25,649 nucleotides of DNA from Coriobacteriaceae bacterium AF45-21 (GTDB taxonomy: Bacteria > Actinomycetota > Coriobacteriia > Coriobacteriales > Coriobacteriaceae). The DNA lies in assembly GCA_027682925.1 (NCBI GenBank), contig JAQCYU010000031.1, positions 1 to 25,649 of the forward strand, given 5' to 3'. A model generated the notes under the pieces. That model searched no databases. It was not told where the DNA came from and saw only the letters and a list, made by a program, of their open reading frames with translations. Made by a program: the position numbers and the translations under genes. Shown one piece after another: positions 22,770-25,649 of this stretch; the first letter of the stretch is position 1; each line of letters opens with the position of its first letter.

Positions 22770-23642
22770 TCATGCGGTGCCCCCAGGCCGGCACGTGCCT
22801 TCGTGCAGCGCCAACAGCTCGCCTACCGTGAGCGCAATCTCGCCACGCGGAACAACGGCATCGCAAAAGCCGTGCTCCAGCAAAAACTCGGAGCGCTGGA
22901 ATCCCTTGGGCAGGCGCTTGTGCATGTTCTGCTCTATCACGCGCGGGCCGGCAAATGCCGTCAGGGCATCGGGCTCGGCCAGGATAATGTCGCCCTCCAT
23001 GGCAAAGCTCGCGGTTACGCCTCCGGTCGTGGGGTCGGTGAGCACCGTGATATACAGGCCGCCCACCTCGCTGTGGCGCCTAACTGCCGCAGAAATCTTG
23101 GCCATCTGCATAAGCGATGTCACGCCCTCTTGCATGCGCGCACCGCCCGAAACGGTAAAGCCGACAACTGGCAATCCCAGCTCGGTCGCTCGCTCAAATG
23201 TGCGACAGATCTTCTCGCCCACCACAGAACCCATCGAGCCCATCATAAAGTTGGCGTCCATAAAGAAGAGAGCTGTATCGCAACCGCAGATTTTGCCCCT
23301 GCCGCACACAACGGCATCGCGCTCGCCCGAACGCTCGACCGCGCCCTTGAGCTTGTCGGCATAACCGGGAAACGAGAGGAAGTCCTCCGACGCCAGATTG
23401 GCATCCCATTCCTCAAACGTGCCCTCGTCGACCGTCATGCGCATGCGCGCGCGACCGCTCACGCGAAAGTGCTTGCCGCAACGAGGGCAGACCTCGAGGT
23501 TGTCGTGCAGGCGTGCCTCATCGATCACACGGCGGCACTCCGGGCACTTGATAAACACGTGGCGCGCGGGAAACTCGGCGCACGACTCGGTCATCGGCCC
23601 CTCGAGAACGTTGACCGTCTTCGCTTTTCTATTCATCAGCAT
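22770..23642 (-). CDS. accD: Acetyl-CoA carboxylase carboxyltransferase subunit beta
   Basis: The 290-residue protein has the AccD zinc ribbon (Cys33, Cys36, Cys52 and Cys55 in CPEC...CPRC). The crotonase-like core follows, with GSMGSVVGEKICRTFE, VSGGARMQEGVTSLMQMAK and DPTTGGVTASFAMEGD, the acetyl-CoA binding loops. It pairs with AccA to form the carboxyltransferase. The start at 23642 overlaps the accC stop (by 14 bases), with GGGG 7 bases upstream. The last 8-10 residues (GTCRPGGTA) are not family-like, and the accA frame begins at the same place. The C-terminus may therefore be altered by an indel near 22790-22800. Confidence 0.92.
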   Translation of the reverse strand: MLMNRKAKTVNVLEGPMTESCAEFPARHVFIKCPECRRVIDEARLHDNLEVCPRCGKHFRVSGRARMRMTVDEGTFEEWDANLASEDFLSFPGYADKLKGAVERSGERDAVVCGRGKICGCDTALFFMDANFMMGSMGSVVGEKICRTFERATELGLPVVGFTVSGGARMQEGVTSLMQMAKISAAVRRHSEVGGLYITVLTDPTTGGVTASFAMEGDIILAEPDALTAFAGPRVIEQNMHKRLPKGFQRSEFLLEHGFCDAVVPRGEIALTVGELLALHEGTCRPGGTA

Positions 23643-24972
23643 AGAGATGCCCCATCAGATCGGTGTGATACATGCCCGACAAGAACTCGTCGTTTGCCAG
23701 CACGTCGAGCTGAAGCTCGCTGTTTTCGCTCACGCCCTCGATCACGAGCTCGCCCAGGGCCGAGCGCATCTTACGAATAGCACCGTCACGCGTGGGCGCA
23801 CACACGATGAGCTTGCCGAGCATAGAGTCGTAGTACGGCGGAACTTTCGCACCGGTAAACATGGCGGAATCCCAGCGCACGCGCGGACCACCCGGCACAC
23901 GCAACGCGGTGACCGTTCCGCATGACGGCAGAAAGTCCGGCGTTTCGGCATTGATGCGGCACTCCATGGCGTGGTTGCGAACCGGCATGTCCTCCTGCTC
24001 AAAGGGCAGAGGCTGGCCGGCTGCCACGCGCAGCTGCCACTTGACCAAGTCGGTATCGGTCACAAACTCCGTAACCGGATGCTCCACCTGCAAGCGCGTG
24101 TTCATTTCCATAAAGTAGAAATTGCCGTCATCTGAGTACAAAAACTCAATGGTGCCGGCGCCCTCATAGCCAACGGCACGAGCCAGGTCGCGCGCGGCCT
24201 TGTGCATGCGCGCGCGAATATCATCGCGTCCGTCGAGGCACGGCGCGGGGCTCTCCTCGATCAGCTTTTGGTTGCGGCGCTGCACCGAGCACTCGCGCTC
24301 GCCGAGCGAAAACACATGGCCCTGCTTATCGGCCATAATCTGCACCTCAACGTGGTGCGCCGGCGCGACGAACTTCTCCATGTAGCACTCGCCGTCGCCA
24401 AAGACGGCCTCGCCCTCGGCACGCGCCTCGATGAATGCCTTTGCCGCATCTTCCACGCGCTCGACCTTGCGAATGCCGCGGCCGCCACCGCCTGCACGCG
24501 CCTTAATAAGCACGGGGCAGCCAATGCGCTCGGCCTCGGCCGTTGCCTCCTCGGGACTTTTGAGCAAATCGCAGCCCGGCACGATGGGCACGCCCGCCGC
24601 GGCGGCCGTTCGACGCGCGGCGTCCTTGTCGCCCATGCTGTCGATCACCTTGGCCGAAGGACCGACAAACGCCAGGCCATACTTGTCGCAGTCGCGCACG
24701 AAGCTCGCCTTCTCGGAAAAGAAACCGTAGCCAGGATGGATCGCCTTTGCCCCCGACTTCACGGCACAGGTGAGCACGGCATCGTCGTTGAGGTAGCTCT
24801 CGGCAAGACGCAGGCCGCCGATGCAATACGCCTCGTCGGCAAGCTGCACGTGCAGCGCGTCCGCATCGGCCGTGGAATAAACGGCGACGGTCTTGATGCC
24901 CATATCGCGGCACGCGCGGATAACACGGACCGCGACTTCTCCGCGGTTGGCGATGAGCACTTTGTCGAACAT
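23629..24972 (-). CDS. accC: Acetyl-CoA carboxylase biotin carboxylase subunit
   Basis: The 447-residue protein is a complete AccC. It begins MFDKVLIANRGEVAVRVIRACRDMG. The ATP-grasp glycine loop GGGGRG is at about 161-166, after Lys158. Metal and catalytic residues are Glu290, Asn292, Arg294 and Glu298 in MEMNTRLQVEHPVTE. It carboxylates the biotin on AccB using bicarbonate and ATP. The ATG at 24972 has AAGGAAGG about 4 bases upstream. The open frame continues to 25191, but that part is basic non-family sequence. The spacing to fabZ is 10 bases, and the stop overlaps accD. Confidence 0.97.
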   Translation of the reverse strand: MFDKVLIANRGEVAVRVIRACRDMGIKTVAVYSTADADALHVQLADEAYCIGGLRLAESYLNDDAVLTCAVKSGAKAIHPGYGFFSEKASFVRDCDKYGLAFVGPSAKVIDSMGDKDAARRTAAAAGVPIVPGCDLLKSPEEATAEAERIGCPVLIKARAGGGGRGIRKVERVEDAAKAFIEARAEGEAVFGDGECYMEKFVAPAHHVEVQIMADKQGHVFSLGERECSVQRRNQKLIEESPAPCLDGRDDIRARMHKAARDLARAVGYEGAGTIEFLYSDDGNFYFMEMNTRLQVEHPVTEFVTDTDLVKWQLRVAAGQPLPFEQEDMPVRNHAMECRINAETPDFLPSCGTVTALRVPGGPRVRWDSAMFTGAKVPPYYDSMLGKLIVCAPTRDGAIRKMRSALGELVIEGVSENSELQLDVLANDEFLSGMYHTDLMGHLYADE

Positions 24973-24982
24973 GAAGCCTTCC

Positions 24983-25405
24983 TTAACTTTCGTGCATGAG
25001 TGCAAAAGACATATCAGCGCGGCAGCAAACCTCACCGTTGACGCTCGCAGTACCCGTCGCAAAGCGGAACGGCCCGCGCGCACGCGTGATGGTGCACACC
25101 AAATCAACCGTGTCGCCCGGGCGCACCGGACGCTTAAAGCGCACCTTATCGAGGCTCGTATAGAACGGCGTCGCGCCGCGCGCCTCCTCATCGCCCATCA
25201 GCAGCACGCAACAGTTTTGGGCGAGCATCTCGCACTGAATCACGCCGGGGACCACCGGGTTTCCCGGAAAATGCCCCTGCAAAAAGTACTCGTCACCCGT
25301 AATCGTGATCTTGCCGTGGGCCTCGTCGCCCACCAGCTCGGCTTCGTCGAGCAAAAGCATCGGCTCGCGATGCGGTAACAGTTCTTTAAGCTCTTCTTTG
25401 TTCAT
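24983..25405 (-). CDS. fabZ: 3-hydroxyacyl-ACP dehydratase FabZ
   Basis: The 140-residue protein is a hotdog-fold dehydratase with the FabZ active site: His45 in LQGHFPGNPVVPGV and Glu59 in QCEMLAQ. It dehydrates 3-hydroxyacyl-ACP in fatty-acid elongation. The ATG at 25405 (MNKEELKELLPHREP) has AGGTG 6 bases upstream. An ATG at 25411 and a GTG at 25414, adjacent to the accB stop, are alternatives. It sits between accB and accC in the acc cluster, a placement common in Gram-positive lineages. Confidence 0.95.
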   Translation of the reverse strand: MNKEELKELLPHREPMLLLDEAELVGDEAHGKITITGDEYFLQGHFPGNPVVPGVIQCEMLAQNCCVLLMGDEEARGATPFYTSLDKVRFKRPVRPGDTVDLVCTITRARGPFRFATGTASVNGEVCCRADMSFALMHES

Positions 25406-25414
25406 GGACATCAC

Positions 25415-25649
25415 CTATCCGATCCTCATGAGGCAGCTGCCAAACTCCACGAGGTCGCCGTCGGCCACGCAGATCTCGAGCACCTCGCCGTCTGCCTCGG
25501 CCGTCACCTCGTTGAGAACCTTCATGGCCTCGATGATGCAGAGGGTCTCACCGGGCTCCATCTGCCTTGGACGCCCACGTGCACAACGGCTCGTCGCCCG
25601 GCGCGGGCAGCATAGAAAACGCCGACCATGGGAGCGGTCACCTCGGTGC
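25415..25649 (-). CDS. accB: Biotin carboxyl carrier protein of acetyl-CoA carboxylase, C-terminal part, frameshifted
   Basis: The minus strand from the window edge reads TEVTAPMVGVFYAA, the start of the biotinyl domain, and ends ETLCIIEAMKVLNEVTAEADGEVLEICVADGDLVEFGSCLMRIG with the stop at 25415. The biotinylated lysine is in EAMKV (codon at 25520-25522). Between them (about 25560-25612) the frame is lost at two or three points. Small contractions, for example GCTGCCC, CCGTTG and AGATGG, explain it: the repaired text reads about DEPFVHVGVQGRMEPGETL. The gene is cut off at the right edge. It carries the carboxylated biotin between AccC and AccAD. Confidence 0.85.
   Translation of the reverse strand, partial: HRGDRSHGRRFLCCPRRATSRCARGRPRQMEPGETLCIIEAMKVLNEVTAEADGEVLEICVADGDLVEFGSCLMRIG

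Overview
The window looks like chromosome from a high-GC member of the Coriobacteriia, most like Collinsella. That is an inference from gene content, GC-rich third positions, and the accB-fabZ-accC-accD-accA order; no 16S or other marker is present. Nearly every base is ordinary core metabolism or ribosomal protein genes. The unusual material sits in the intergenic gaps, which are rich in inverted repeats.

Layout. 1-5650 is a purine-related block: a putative selenate reductase / dehydrogenase subunit YgfK (partial), the aminohydrolase SsnA and an NCS2 xanthine/uracil-type permease are all on the minus strand, with a divergent YheO-type PAS/HTH regulator on the plus strand. 5654-6450 holds two terminators, ridA (minus) and its promoter. 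6449-9688 is a plus-strand pair, a long U32 peptidase-family protein and an RluA-type pseudouridine synthase. It is followed by a 3' region with a GGGAC-loop hairpin and an array of six alternately inverted 16-17 bp repeats (9778-9995), closed by a terminator. 10140-11969 is a minus-strand pair, a Gfo/Idh/MocA oxidoreductase and a DeoR regulator. 11970-12451 is non-coding and palindrome-rich.

12452-18238 is a minus-strand S10-type ribosomal protein operon, rplC-rplD-rplW-rplB-rpsS-rplV-rpsC-rplP-rpmC-rpsQ-rplN-rplX. It ends in a strong terminator. No rpsJ lies directly upstream and no rplE directly downstream. Three of its gaps are long and structured, and two of them share a 25-bp element. 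A 177-bp near-perfect palindrome (18491-18667) separates the operon from a histidine phosphatase and a CDF metal transporter. 20668-25649 is the malonyl-CoA / fatty-acid block accB(partial)-fabZ-accC-accD-accA, followed by a lone PTS EIIC gene.

Sequence quality. At least seven genes (U32, rplD, rplC, CDF, EIIC, accA, accB) are broken only by apparent one-base losses, and nearly all of these can be read as contraction of a short G/C run. Several of the genes are essential and otherwise full length, so I treat the breaks as sequencing or assembly errors and annotate the genes as whole. No tRNA, rRNA, CRISPR array, insertion sequence or phage gene was seen. I found no clearly new protein system; the best candidates for something undescribed are the inverted-repeat array at 9778-9995, the palindrome at 18491-18667 and the dispersed GGGAC-loop hairpins.
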